Assembly (NCBI GenBank): GCA_017591395.1 | Contig: WEDG01011587.1 | Coordinates: 22,678 to 86,677, forward strand | DNA: 64,000 nt | Origin: Schistocephalus solidus | Taxonomy: Eukaryota; Platyhelminthes; Cestoda; Diphyllobothriidea; Diphyllobothriidae | Direction of reading: 5' to 3' | Part shown: in pieces, positions 33,800 through 47,000 of the stretch | How positions within the stretch are numbered: position 1 is the first letter of the stretch | How the letters are laid out: every line of letters starts with the position of its first letter | Translations under genes and position numbers: made by a program | The notes under the pieces: generated by a model | Told to the model about the DNA's origin: nothing | Seen by the model: only the letters and a program-made list of their open reading frames with translations | Database searches by the model: none

Positions 33800-36345
33800 T
33801 TCACCTGCATGCATAGACTTGCGGTCTGATGACCAGGCCATGAGGGCCCCAAGACTGTCTGCGCTGCATAGGTTGATTTCACTGGGCGCCAAACAAGTGT
33901 GCGTCAAGAGTTTGATTAAAGCTTTATGCCAGGCCAGTCACTGAGACCATCATCGACCGATTTAATTAGTACGTGCTGCCGGTACACAAAGAGGGAGGAA
34001 AAATTAGTGGGCCCAATGATTGCTTTTCTCACAAAAGAAAAACAGCCACAAACTCAAACAACCACAACGTGTTACAAATCGTGGCTATGAAGGTGACCAA
34101 CGTCAAGACAACGCGGCCTTCCTGTGAACTGCGTGGTTATATTGCATCGGCTTTTTGTTACCTTGTGACCCTTAAAGCAACGCCTACCAATGCGAGGTCC
34201 GAGTGGGTGATGCCGAGTTCGTGTGGAGCCCGCGTTGACGGGTGACGAGTACCTAACTAGCAACGGTGGTCATGCCAATCTCAGTCTTATCGACTTCGTC
34301 TGTCCACTGGAACATCAAGCGTGAGCATACATTGAGAGGCAGTCAGTAGGGCGCTGCATAAGGCATCATCACTTCCATCCGATAATGGGGCTCCTCGTTT
34401 CTTGAGACGGTCAAAATATTGTTACATTACGTTTGCAGCCAATCGGCCCGAAGTATCGAACGCTGCTTCCGCCCACGATCTGTTCATCGGCCGTGGGAAA
34501 GTATCAGCGGCTAGGCAGGCAACAGGACTGCTTTATTGAGCACGCCTAAAGGGGAGTTGGTTTTCATTTTTGGAAAGAAGTGCTAGTCACAAGTAGAGGA
34601 ACTTCGGAGCATCATTACAGGAACTTAGCAGGTAATGGTTAACATTATAAGCACCACAAGCTGCCCGATAAAACATATGCACAAGCACACTGCTTTCAGC
34701 GTTTATCTACTCTATCCGTGACGAAGTTTCTTTAACCTTCATATTCTGCAGTCAGGAGGTGGTAGTTCTCCAACCTCGATAACTCGAGAACAGGTTGAAC
34801 TCGTGAGGCGAACGATGACGGGGGATGAAGGAGTAGAGATACGGAAGACAGTATACACACCGTTCACTGGCAACAGCCGACTTGAATCTAATGTCGTGAG
34901 TGGCGTCTACCGATCTATCCTGATTGCAGTGGTGACCCAGTGGTTTTAGGTAGTTTGCATGACGAAATCAGTTGTTCGTCAAGCGACTCAGTTCAGATCA
35001 GTTTATTTAAGGGAAAAAATATAGGCATGTGCTTCTGTACTTCCTATTTCAACAGCGTGCTCTGCTAGGGGGCAAAGGCAACAGGAAAGGCGTGAGCAAA
35101 CTATAAATTTGTCTGTTGGTGTGCTTACAGGGCATAATTATGAACTTCCCAAAACGTGTTACTATGACATGTTAGGTAGTAGCTTAATTAACGTTTAAAC
35201 GACAACCAGAATATGCTGGACGAAACGGTCTCTTTTGACGCATATAAAGAGTGACTGGCTCTTTTCATTTAGATATCATGTTGTGTTCCTGGAATCTACT
35301 GCTAATATGCTTCCAAGTAGGTTCAGTTACTGTAAATAATGATCATGTAGGGAATATGGTAGATCAAGCTAGACTATTCGATGATAGTTGTTAGGGCATA
35401 ACACGTAGTTACCAGCCCAGCCTGTGAAGCTGTTGCTGGCCTGTGAGTAAGGCTGTATAAGAATCGCTTCAACAGCCTTATAGTAGTTTCTGACACGTTC
35501 CCATCAGCAAATGACCTGTTTTCTTAATATAATCCATAACACTCGAAATTTTAACTTCTTTTAATTAAAAACGTCAAATTGTGATCGGCTACGAAGATTA
35601 TAAAAATGAACCTTTCGTCAAATTTTTCCGGAAATGTAAGTGACTTCATTCAAGTCTAAAAAATCGCTGACTAAATAAATAGGTGCTGCTTAAGTAGTTC
35701 TTCAATCTCCTCTGTAGAGTAAAACCATGGCTTATGTAAACATTGGCACAAAGCGTGAATATCCACTAGAAATAATTGATTTAAATCTTCAATGAAAGGG
35801 CTGTCTGCCCACTACTGGTAGAGTGATAACAGCATAGTCAGTATTCATCCGAACTATAACCCCAATTTGGAATTTTTTAAAGCTGAAAAGGCTTTGTGGA
35901 TTTGCGTTAGTACGAGTTCTGGAACTTCTTTAGAAGTCGCAAACTCTGCTGATACCATCCGCGTGGGTACTCGCGAGTCTTCACGCAAACTAAAATTTCA
36001 AAAAGCTGCAGAGGGGAGCTTCATATCCGCCTACTGAACTCCATAGAGAACTAGGATGAACGTCTTCCGAGTGCTGTGAGGCTCAGATGCAAGAAACAGA
36101 AACCCAGTCCCCATGTCACCCGCGTTTTACGCAGTGGGCTCCCCTGAACCTGTGAGCGCCTCTGGTCAGGAGGGTGTCGTTACAATACCTACCGGCTCAC
36201 GCGCGCCAGCAGCCGCACGCGTCAATCTCCATTTTTGTTACCGTCACTGACGGTTTGCCCCGTGCAGGCCTTGACGCTGTTCGCTGATTGGTGTATCGAA
36301 AAAGTGGCGGTCATGGCTCCCCAAAAATATGTCTCGAGAAAGTGC
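33800..36345. other. No gene recognised
   Basis: About 2.5 kb in which I see no exon, RNA gene or named repeat. Composition is ordinary. Confidence 0.35.
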
Positions 36346-36351
36346 AAGAGC

Positions 36352-36668
36352 GTGCCTAAATCCATCCCCTCTGTGTTACAGGCAGCAAAGAAGTGATCTT
36401 AGCTCAATTTGCAAGATAATAGAAGGGTTGCGCTTTGAGGACATATTTCAGTGGCACTTCTCGCCTCATCTTCGTGGACACGCAAGGCAGCTGCGCACGG
36501 AATTTTCCAGGCTAAACCACCGCACTGAATTCTTCCAACAACGGGTAGTAGAACAGTGGAATGATCTCCCTCAATGAGTCGTGGAGGCGACGTACCTACA
36601 GATCCTCAAGAAACGCTTGGATAATTATACGTGTCCCTCGTTTTCCCACTACAATTTCAACCCAAACT
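36352..36668 (+). mobile_element. 3' coding end of a LINE reverse transcriptase
   Basis: The frame reads QQRSDLSSICKIIEGLRFED, SPHLRGHARQLRTE, FFQQRVVEQWNDLPQ, a TGA, then VVEATYLQILKKRLDNY. This is the typical C-terminal end (R-D-L-x-x-x-x-K-I-x-x-G ... S-x-x-L-R-G-H ... F-F-x-x-R-V-V-x-x-W-N-x-L-P) of CR1/L2-group LINE polyproteins. Only this end is present, with an internal stop. Confidence 0.75.
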
Positions 36669-36669
36669 A

Positions 36670-37632
36670 ATACCATGCGAAATCCGACATGAGTTATTGA
36701 TAAAAATAATGATACTTAAAATTTATGAATACTATGTGAAAAGTGCAATTTTTTAATAGTGCGTGTGCAGGTGTATATGAGGCACTGTCATGTAATCAAC
36801 AGACTTTTCAAAGCCATTACTTATTAACCTCAACAAATAAACTGAACCTTAAAGTGCTTCCTGTCCATGATTTTCATGCGCTGCGGACGGCCGCTGACAC
36901 TTCCTCGCCTCATAAACTGTTTAGCTTTACCTGCATAAACACTATCAACTGCAGACAAGAGCTAACTTGGATCGGACGCGGTAATATGAACCCCCCCCCC
37001 GTTCTAGAGGCGGCCAAGCGCCAAATTTTAGGGAGTAACGATTCCCGGGTTCCATATGTAACCCTAACGCTCATAACCTAAATCGTAACGCGTTAAAACT
37101 CATTCGAATTAACCGCAAGGTCACCTATCACACAGCTATCCATGTGCCCGCGCCCAACCCAACTTGAATTCAAAAGAGCCAACTTAGGTTCGGTTGTGTT
37201 AGAAAGTTTGCTTTTGTTATCACCGAGAGCGAAAAGAGTACAGTACGACTAAGCCTGTAGCATCGCCACCACGGTAACAGGAATAGCCAGCTGTTACCGA
37301 ATGGACGGCGGATACCGACTAGGAATGATATGTAAGCGTTGAAAAACTAGCCAACTGGCAAACGTAGACATGGAAAGTGCAGTAATTTCGAGGTGAAAAG
37401 CTCAACAACATGAACGTAAAACCAACAGTAGGGGCAGAAGGGAGTGAAAGCACACGGTGCAACGACGGCATAAGCGTTTGTGCTAACATGGAAGAAGACG
37501 GGCAAACAATCATTACAAAATCTTATTGTATGAATACAGGCATGTATACATAGTTACATAAGGCGTCACTTTATGCGGTGGCAATAGTAAAATAAGAGTA
37601 AAAAAGCGAAGGAAAGGAGGCAAGTCAGAGGG
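36670..37632. other. Unassigned; downstream flank of CDK11
   Basis: Includes the presumed 3' UTR of CDK11 on the minus strand. A possible weak poly(A) signal variant (CAATAAGA) lies near 37,525 on minus. Nothing else recognised. Confidence 0.3.
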
Positions 37633-38038
37633 TCAGAATCGTAGAAGGAAGCCCTGATCGGGCCCTCCGGAGCCCATGCCGGGCTGCTGACTGCCTGCGC
37701 CCTGAGCCGTGTTGGGTCGCGACGGTGAGCGAGCGTAGAAACGCTGGCCACCCAGAGGTGGTGGAGGTTGCTGGAGCCTGTCAAAGGCCGCGCCCAGGTG
37801 GCTAAAGGTAGAGGCGCCACCGCTGGGCCCGCGATGTTCTGCTGCGGCTGCGAGGGCCCCACCACCGGGCGGGGGACGGGGCGAATTGACACGTCGGCTT
37901 GATACCTTGCCGCCCTCCGATTTTGCAGGCCATGTGGGAAACATAGAGGGATCGATAGCGCGCGGACGTTCGCTGAAGTAGGGGTGGCTGAGCGCCTTGT
38001 CTGCTGTTATCCTCCGTTCCGGACAGTAGGTGAGAAAG
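37633..38038 (-). CDS. CDK11: CDK11 exon 8 (C-terminus)
   Basis: Starts after TTACCAG at phase 2 and ends at TGA 37635-37633. It encodes [21 protein letters not shown], the end of the kinase domain, then [14 protein letters not shown] and a Gly/Pro/Gln-rich tail ending FLLRF. Confidence 0.9.
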
Positions 38039-41000
38039 CTGGTAACGGCGAAAGGGGATGTGGTATGTGTGGACAAACCTGTTACGTTCATCAACAACAT
38101 CTACTGAATGCATTTAAGTAGTATTATAATTTGAAATTAAAAGGTACACAGAGACCAACACTTAAATTTTTAACCTCCGCTCATCTCATCTCCCCACCTC
38201 CAAATTACGAAAAGCTAGAAATACCTTCGAAAATTCGTTGGTGCACCTAGTATGCACAACGTGACTGAAAAATATATTGTTTAACACAAAGCAAGAGAAT
38301 GCAAGGTTCTCAGAGCAAATCGTGGGTTGCTGTTTCGTCCGAGCATATAAAGCCAATAAAAGCCATGCTTAGTCAGAAAGGCTTCCAAACACATATACCC
38401 TTTTATTTATAGTGATTGCTTTGACGCACAGCGGAATCCGTAAAATTATAACCATGTGAATGCATTAAAAAAACCAAGTAACTCTAACTACAACTGTACC
38501 CAATGAATCTGGCCGTGCGTTACCTGTGTGAAAGCCTAGTCTCCTTGAATGACAAAGCGGTAACACAAAATTTCACGTTCTCCTTGCGAATTTGACCCAT
38601 GCCTTCAGTAATTTTACCCTACCTGCATTAATAAATGCTAAATTTGTGCGCCTGCGATGTATCACGACCACAGTGTAGTGGCCGGAGAGTTGGAGCGAGC
38701 GGATACCTTCGGACCCAGACAGTACAGGAAACTCCGCCCATGCCACACCTTAGCAGTTAATTTAAGCGGTGCCAAAAAAAAAACATATGGAGTTCGAAGA
38801 ATTAAGCGAGGCAGGGTTTCAGCTATTAAAACTTTAACTACCTGTTAAGAAGATCAAATCCGTGGTCTGAGATCTGCTTCTCTGTAAACCGCCGGCGTAG
38901 CTGATTGTAGGCGTACTCTGTGAACACGCAACGTTTCATGCCTGGCAGCGAGGTGACACCGGGCCAAATGCGTTCGTTTGGAGTTCCCAGGTCGCGGAAG
39001 ATCATGTTCAGCTCATCCACTTCGCCCTTTCCCGGGAACAGTGGGCGCTGCAGGAGAAACTCGGCAAAAATGCATCCCACTGACCAGAGGTCGATTGGAC
39101 ACGAGTACTGTTTCGTACCTGGGAAGCGAGAGGACAGTTAGAGTGCAAAATCGCACAGACGTCAAGCAGTTTTTGCATGAGGGAGTGGGGGCGTAACGCA
39201 CCTAAAAGAAGCTCCGGCGCACGATACCACAAGGTGACTACAACTTCCGTGTAGTGCTTCAAGGGGGAACCATACTCCCGCGCAAGTCCAAAGTCGCCGA
39301 CCTAAAAACAAAAAAAAACATGTTAGCAGAGAAGGCTCACTGTCGTTGCCCGCAAAACGTTTGACAATGAACCACCATCAACAAGTCGGCGTACCCTTAA
39401 AATACCACTGTGACTCAGGAGGAGGTTGGATGTCTTCAGATCGCGGTGCAGAATCCAGTTGTTGTGCAAGTGTCGAACAGCTCTGAGGAGTTGAGTAAGC
39501 AGACACTTCACCTCTCCGACACTGAACGGTCCGCTCATCACCTATGATGGCAAAAAACGACTTGGTGAGTATAAAGACTGTCCTGTAAGGCTGCTGATAG
39601 AAAACAATGCATATGATGCAACCTACCTTAAATTCGAAAAGGTAAGAAGGTCTGCTAGATTTGTCCATTTTCTGCCTGCTTCGGATCTCTAAATAGATGA
39701 AAGCCTCCTTTACCTCGATGGTTCTCTGCGGTATATGACGAGACGACTGAAAAGGTATCAGTCAGTTCTATGCGGAACAGCTGATGGATTGCACATTAAT
39801 TTAAACGGATCCCTCTACGGTTGTATATAAACGAGGAGAGGCAATCAAAGCAAAGGCCCCCACCACTTGAGTTCGAGCAGAAAAACCGACTCGTAACAAA
39901 CACAAAACCTGAGGCAGATTCACGATGCCGACAAAGACTAGGGATACCGGAATGGCCATTTCTGGCTCATTAGCTATCTTCAGCCAGTCATACCCAACCC
40001 CAGGTGGTGTTCCACCATAGGCTCAAACCCGTGACCTAATAATCAGAAGTTCAACACTCTAAACATTGAGTTACGGGCTCGCTGCTGTGCGGCTGCTAAC
40101 GGGGCTCGAGAATGAGCCCCAAGGCAGACCGGTACGAGTGAGTTCCGTTAACGATTGGTGAGCGTTCGTCAAGAAAACACAAAACTAGGGAGAAGTATGG
40201 TAAACTAGTTGGTCAATATAGTTAACGTAGGCGGCAAGCGAGATCACTGGGTATGTGAGCCACTTTGCTTGTGTTTGGGGACCAGGTCGTGTAAATGGTA
40301 CGCGTAGAAGAGGTCATATATCAACCGCTGCGCCCATTCCTCGCACCAGACAACAACATTAATCTTAGAAAACAAGTCACACGGCAGTGATAAATGAACT
40401 TATGACATCTCATGATAGCCTAAATAGAAATAAAAAAAACCTCGGAGCATCGGCAAGAAAGAAAGGCACGGAGAGCAGATAAATGCGTTACATATTAAGG
40501 TACAGGGTTTTTGAAACCAGCGAATATTTCACTTATTCGCGGTTGCTAATCAGACTGAAGTCACGTAGCCAACCGGCAGGCAACACCCTTTTTGCGTGAA
40601 ATCTTAGAGCTTGTGTTTGGGGGCCAGGTCGTGTACGTGGCACGCACAGAGGAGCAGCTGCATCCATTCCCAGCACCAGTCTACTGATCGGCTCGGAATA
40701 GAGAGGGAGGTCAACGGCTCAGCGAATTCGGCACTTAAAGATAGCATGGTGTGCTAAAAGCCCTGGTCTCGAAGGCTGCCAACTGACGGGATAACTCGGA
40801 CCTCGCAGGCGGCCTAGTGTGTGTTTGTGTAGAGTGACCGGCTGGTGGACCGAGTCAGATTGCAATGGCTCCTACTTAATGTGGCCTCTCTGGCGCGCCC
40901 ATTCGGTGTGGTCCGATCCGACGTGGATGCACGCTTAGGACAGCTCCGGCCGCGCCAGCCACATGCGCCCTCTTCTGCCTCCGATCTCCTTGACTTGGTC

Positions 41001-44000
41001 ATGACAATGGGCGAGAGTGCGGTAGATACAGCGCAAATCACCGTCCCTGCACCACCATACTGTGGGGCATCTGGTGTACCTGGTCGAATTTGACGGTCAA
41101 TCTGTCATAATTGCAGTATCAGACTGCTGGCCTAATCAACTACAGGCCAATTCATGCCAATTATTATCCGTCTGTCTACTGTAAATAATCTAAGCAGACA
41201 AGCCGTTGAATAAAATCGCCTAAAAGTTCATGCATCTTACGTGAAATCTGATATTTATCCATCGCCAACGATTTTTCATAGGATTCAACGACAGACCCTG
41301 TAATTTGACTGGAGCTCTGAAAACACAGAACTAGAGGAACAGTTGAGAGCAGTTCTACTCTCAGTTCCGATCTCTGGTCCAAGGACAATATGACTTTTGG
41401 TAGCAAAGCCACATTGAAAGTACACGTCATGCATCATTATTTTCGGTCTTGTTTCGCTTCAACGATATCGTGTTTGGCTTTCAAAAACCTCAAACTCAGT
41501 GCGTCCCCGATAATAATAATAATACTGACATTAATAATAATAGTAATAAATATAATCAAGAAAACACTCAGCAATAGCCTGGATACAAGGAAGTGCACAT
41601 AAGCTTTTCTATCTAATGAAACGTTAACCTTTAACGTTTACTTCAGTAGGGATGTAATATTACTTTTTGTGCAGCATAATCTCAAGATATTTCAGTTACG
41701 TCAGGATGCCAGCATTTAAACGAGCTAAAATAAATTCAGTACAAAATGACTACTTAAATAATATGCATTTCCCCATTGATTTTGAATGACCTTATAAATG
41801 CCAATATATTTTATAGAAAACAGATACGAAAATATTCTTTCTTGTACTCATTTAGTAGCAAATTAAGTCCTCTTCAAAATTTATACTTGAGAGGTGGATA
41901 GCCTTCGGTACAAAAAACTGTTTCAATTGCCAAATAATTTTGAACCAAAACTGCCGTTTGCCCTGTATGCAGGGTTCCCAACTATATGCTGTGTACATTC
42001 CGTCTGAGGAAAATCACACAATGCTATCAGGAAGACGTCATATAATGCTCATAGTATTTTGCAATTGATGTAGACCATGTTAGTTATTTTATAAACCACA
42101 TTAATAAATGAACAGATACGATTATTTATGAATGGACATTTCACAGGCTTAAAAAAAAAACTCATGAGTGGCAACATTTTAAACCCGAAAGTATTCTTTC
42201 TTCAAGTATAAATGTGAAGTACTTTGCTACCAAATAACTGCAGAAAAGAATGTTTTGTGAAGGTTTCTATACAATTTATTTGCAGTCATAAGGGCACCTA
42301 AAAAAGAGATTGGGAAATGCACACTACTTAAGTAGGCATTTTTTACGAAGTATAGGCTTTCTAGTTGGTCGGAAAGAAGCTCGTTCGAAAGTCGGCATCC
42401 TGACGTGACTGATTTATCTTGGCATAAGGCTGCGTGAAAATTAATATTAAAAACCTAGATAAATATTTTTTTGCAAATCGAAAGCGCATTTCAAAATTTC
42501 AGCTGACATTTAATGAGATAGCAAACATACGATACTTAGTGGCCTCTTGAGTAGTCACTGACTGCTATTTTTACAATTTGGAACCAAATTGAGATATTAC
42601 CTTAGTTTCCGTGTCGTTTGCAAATTGAACTGGAGAGTTCGGTTTAGTGCATAAAGGCGATTGATGAATACCCATCCCCAAGGTCGCACCAAGGACAGGC
42701 AAGCGGTAGCGTTTGAACCAGGTCTGACGCTATGTACTATAAGCATGTAGCAAACAAAAAATGCGGGGCTGTTCCACTGATATAGAATACCCGTCACAAA
42801 GACTTTGCCATTTGAACGGGGACTCAAACTTAAATTTGTAAAAATACGAACAAGCGCTTAAGAAACTTAAGTGAATAGGGAATAAATAGACAGCAATACC
42901 GGTTTTGTGAACTAACTAAAATTGGCTATCCAAAAAATGGAGAAGCAATCAAAAAACTATCTTTGAGGGACCCGGCTATTGTGCTTCCACCAAATTGGCC
43001 TCCAACAGCAACGTGTACACTGATTTGCTGGAATGTTCACCACGATATGACCTCTCTCTCTCGGTGACAGGCAACACATTAGGGATCTCGCCTTAGCCTT
43101 CCAGTTTCTAAAAGGTCCTTATCGTGGTGGTTTTGTGGACGTGGAACGTTATCCATGATTTCACGGGTAAGGCCGAGACGGTCGGGACCTTTGGATCGCG
43201 TCTTCACAATCCCCGTCTTAAAACTATGACCCAGCTGAGATGGCCACACCTGTTACGAGCGCATGGTCGATCATCACTGTTCCCGACATTGTACACAATT
43301 TGACATGCTACTAAGTCTATTTTAGTAAATTAATATTTCAATGTGTTGACAAAACGATATGACAATGTCGGTCTTCCACCTGATATTTTGTTCAGCCAAG
43401 AAACCATTGTGAGTCTCTACGGGCGTTATCCGTGGGCAAGGGCCTGTTACTTCAGGTATGCTGATCTATTGACAGAAACACGGACGCTGACTTCCCACCG
43501 AGGAGAACAACCAAACACCTGAAAGAATCGGCAGAAATGGACAACAAAAGATGGGCTGTTTGTCAGTGTGGATAGCATACCTCCATCAGGGCCTTCAAGT
43601 CGTGCTCCACATAGTCCATGACCAGATAGATCTTGTCCATATTGTTGCCAACAACGACCTCGCGCACGGTGACAATGTTTTCGTGCTGAGCCTTCATCAG
43701 TGTGTTGATTTCGCGTAGAGAGGTGATCGGAAAGCCGTCACGCTCCTTCTCCATCTTCAAACGTTTCAGAGCCACAATCTCGTTGGTCTTTTTGTCTCGT
43801 GCCCGGTAGACCACACCGTAGGTGCCCTCCTCGATGCGGTTGAGGCATTCAAACTCGTCAACTGAGCGGCAGCCCTGTTAATTAAGAGCAGAAGAAGCTG
43901 GCCACTGACTCTGCTCCGACCACAGTAGGGAGAAAAGGAGAACAAGAATCCGCAAATTTCACTTCACGCATTACCTTTACGTGGCCCACAGGCCCATAAG

Positions 44001-47000
44001 TAACTGCGAAGAGGAACTCCGCCAGATGACCATTTAAACGTTTAAATATATAGAAAGATAGTTTCTATGGTTCAATTTCACATAAGGACCATATTAGAAA
44101 AAGCATGGGTTGCGCATATACACGCATTTATGGATAACATATCATTTTTTTAGCAGTAATAGCGAACCTGGATGGAGGGATAGTAGTAGGGCTTCGCTGG
44201 TTGAGCCATTATGGGCGCTTGTTGCTGTCTTTCTCGCTGGAGGTCATCAAGTACATTGACGTCGCCTTTGGTGCCATCTTCGGCAGGCACACGGACACCA
44301 AAGGCTTGCTGTTCTACACTCTCGACGCCCATCTCCTCCACCTCCAACTCCTCCTCAGCATCCTCTTCCTCCGAACTGGCGTACTTGAAACGACTGCCAT
44401 CGATGGGCATACGCTGGGGCGGATTTCGCAACATCTCGCCAAGAGGCTCTGTAGGTGGGGCACGTTGCAGAATATGCTCCCGGTTACCGCGGTCGTTGGG
44501 TTCTTCATTCTGAGAGAGTTGCGACAAGGAGGGGGATGAGGATGAGGGGGAAGAGGGGGAGGCTGAGGAGCGTGACGAGTGTCTGCCCTTCTGCTTCCGA
44601 TGTTTCTTTTTAACGGGCACAGTCGTTACCACGTCAAGAGGTCCCGGTCGTTTCGGCTTGTGCTTCGGGACAGCAACATTAGCCCCAGAGCGGTTCGCAG
44701 ACGGCCGATCGCGCGGCGGAGAGCGCGAGCGGTTACGTAGATGCGCAGGCGGCGATCGTGAGGAGCTACGCGAGACGGAACTGTTTGAACATGACCTGCG
44801 TTGCATCGATCTGTGCTGCTGTTCGGGCGGCTGGGGCTGTTGGGGCGAGGCTGCGGGTGAAAGGTAGCTACTACCAGGACCAGATAATTGTCCTTTGCGG
44901 TCAGGCCGTCGGTCAGAGGCGGAGACCTCAAGGCCAGGGGCCTTGGACCGGCTGCCATGATGGTGACGATGCAGACGCTCTCTAGCGAATTCCTCGAGAT
45001 CGGGCTGCGATGAGAAGGCATTCTCTGGCAAGGTGGCTTTTTTGGCTGCTTTGCTCGACTTATCAGGATGGTCTGCAGGCCGGTGTCTCTTGGACTGAGA
45101 GTAGAGGTCCGAGCGTGGTTCTTCGAAGGTTGCTGAAAATCGAATGCAGCAGTTACCATCAAAACGGAACATGCTGTTAGAGTCAAGTGGAAACTCGTGA
45201 AATTGCAAATGTTCAGGATAGCAAAACATAATCTTTTGTATTTTTTTCAACATCGGGACCTACCGAATGCATAGAAGTCCGGTATAAGAATGTTTACTTT
45301 CAAAACGCCCAAGTTGGACTCTTCTCTCCAGTCACTGTTGCTTCCTTCCTATTTGTTAAAAAACGCCCACCAGGTTTCAAATTCTCTACATCGATTTCAT
45401 CCCCCAATAAACTGGCACCAACCTGAAATATTTTTTTAAGTCTCCGGGACACAAGAATGTGTCACAAGCTCATGTGATAACGACCAATGTAGAATATAGG
45501 CACTTAAGCAGGAAGGAGTATCGGCAAAGACAAGATAAACTGGGATCAATGGACGCCTCTCCCATGATAGTTAATATTCCCGATCAAAACCAGCAGTAAA
45601 AGAGGGGCGTTGCTCAATGGTAGAACGTTGGACTGAACGTCCCATGACTAAAGGGTCCGGGTTCAAATCTCAGGTCATCCAAAAGCCTGTAAATTGTATT
45701 GGCTGGCTGACGACGACTAATAAGGCAAAAACTTCACCACGGTCTTTCTTGTCTTTCTCGGTACTTCTATCTGCATTATTGCTGGCTGTTATGCGCCTGT
45801 TTGCGAGGGTTCTAGATTGAGTTTCAAGACACAAAGGGTCAAGCATGTCAGGTAACCTGGTCGACGAACACCCTTAGTTGATGGCATTCGGACGAAAAAC
45901 ATATTCGGGTGTGTAAGTAGAGGTTTTGTTGCTTTGAAAGTTGCAAATGATTTATTAATATAAATAAAAAACTAATGTTCTGCGACACCACTTAGTCTTT
46001 TTTATGTGGAAACAGTAAGATACCAGACCCCTGGAAAGGAATTTAGCAAATTTTCCCACTTTGCTCCTCGTAGATAACGCCAAAGTTGTGTGCAAGGACA
46101 CTAGCACACAAATCAGATGAGTTCAAAAAAAATGCAATTTAAAGTTGGTATTTTGAAGTTTTCTGCCTTTTGGAGAAAGTACTCTGGCTTGGTTTGGTTT
46201 AATAACATTGCCGACAAAAACGAGGGAGACTGAAGTGACCAGTTATAGTTTATTAGCCGTCATCAGCCTGCTATATCCAACCCCAGGTTTTGCAGTAAAC
46301 CTTTAAGTTCGAACGCACGACCTGGCTGATGACGGCTAATAAGCGAGAAAAGGTTATTCCAGTCTCCCTTGTCTTTGTTGGGAATGTCATGCTGTCTACA
46401 TTACTAGCCGCTGTGCTGCTGCTGGCGGGCTCGAGAGTGATCCCAAAGGCAAAACTGGATGAGTGAGTCCCGTAACACGATCGGTGAACACCACTCTACC
46501 ATTGGTAATTTAGTTTTTAACTCTCGCAATATAAATTTATTCAAAATACGTAGGTTTGATAGATTTTTGCAAAAAGGACCAAATACGTGACCACTCGCTC
46601 GTACTCTACGGGCGAAATTCCGTCTTCAACCGCGTGGCGATCAAGGGAATGACCGCATTTTGCGCGAACCACGAGAAGTGAGTCTGCTGTTGTTCGCTTA
46701 CCGGGTGTCGTCTATAAGGCAACTGGAAGCCATTCCAGAGGGAGATGGTGGTATTTTTATCGAAATGTACATTTAATTCCGTCTTGACGATGCGCTGGAG
46801 TGAGAGTTCCAAACTTCCGAAGAATAAACCACGTCGTGTTTCTATTCTTGCCCGGGTTTCGCGTATTATACACCAAGTGAGCAAATTAATTTGTCCAAAA
46901 TTATCAGATCAATATTGAAAGCTCAGATCAGACCTTGTATAATGGGTGCAGCGTTTAGATTGAGAGTTATAATGGCGAGAAAAATACTGTAGACATCGCC

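Noticed and set aside
44201..44539. Plus-strand open frames opposite CDK11 exons (also 47,234-47,767)
   Set aside because: They are antisense shadows of GC-rich coding exons.
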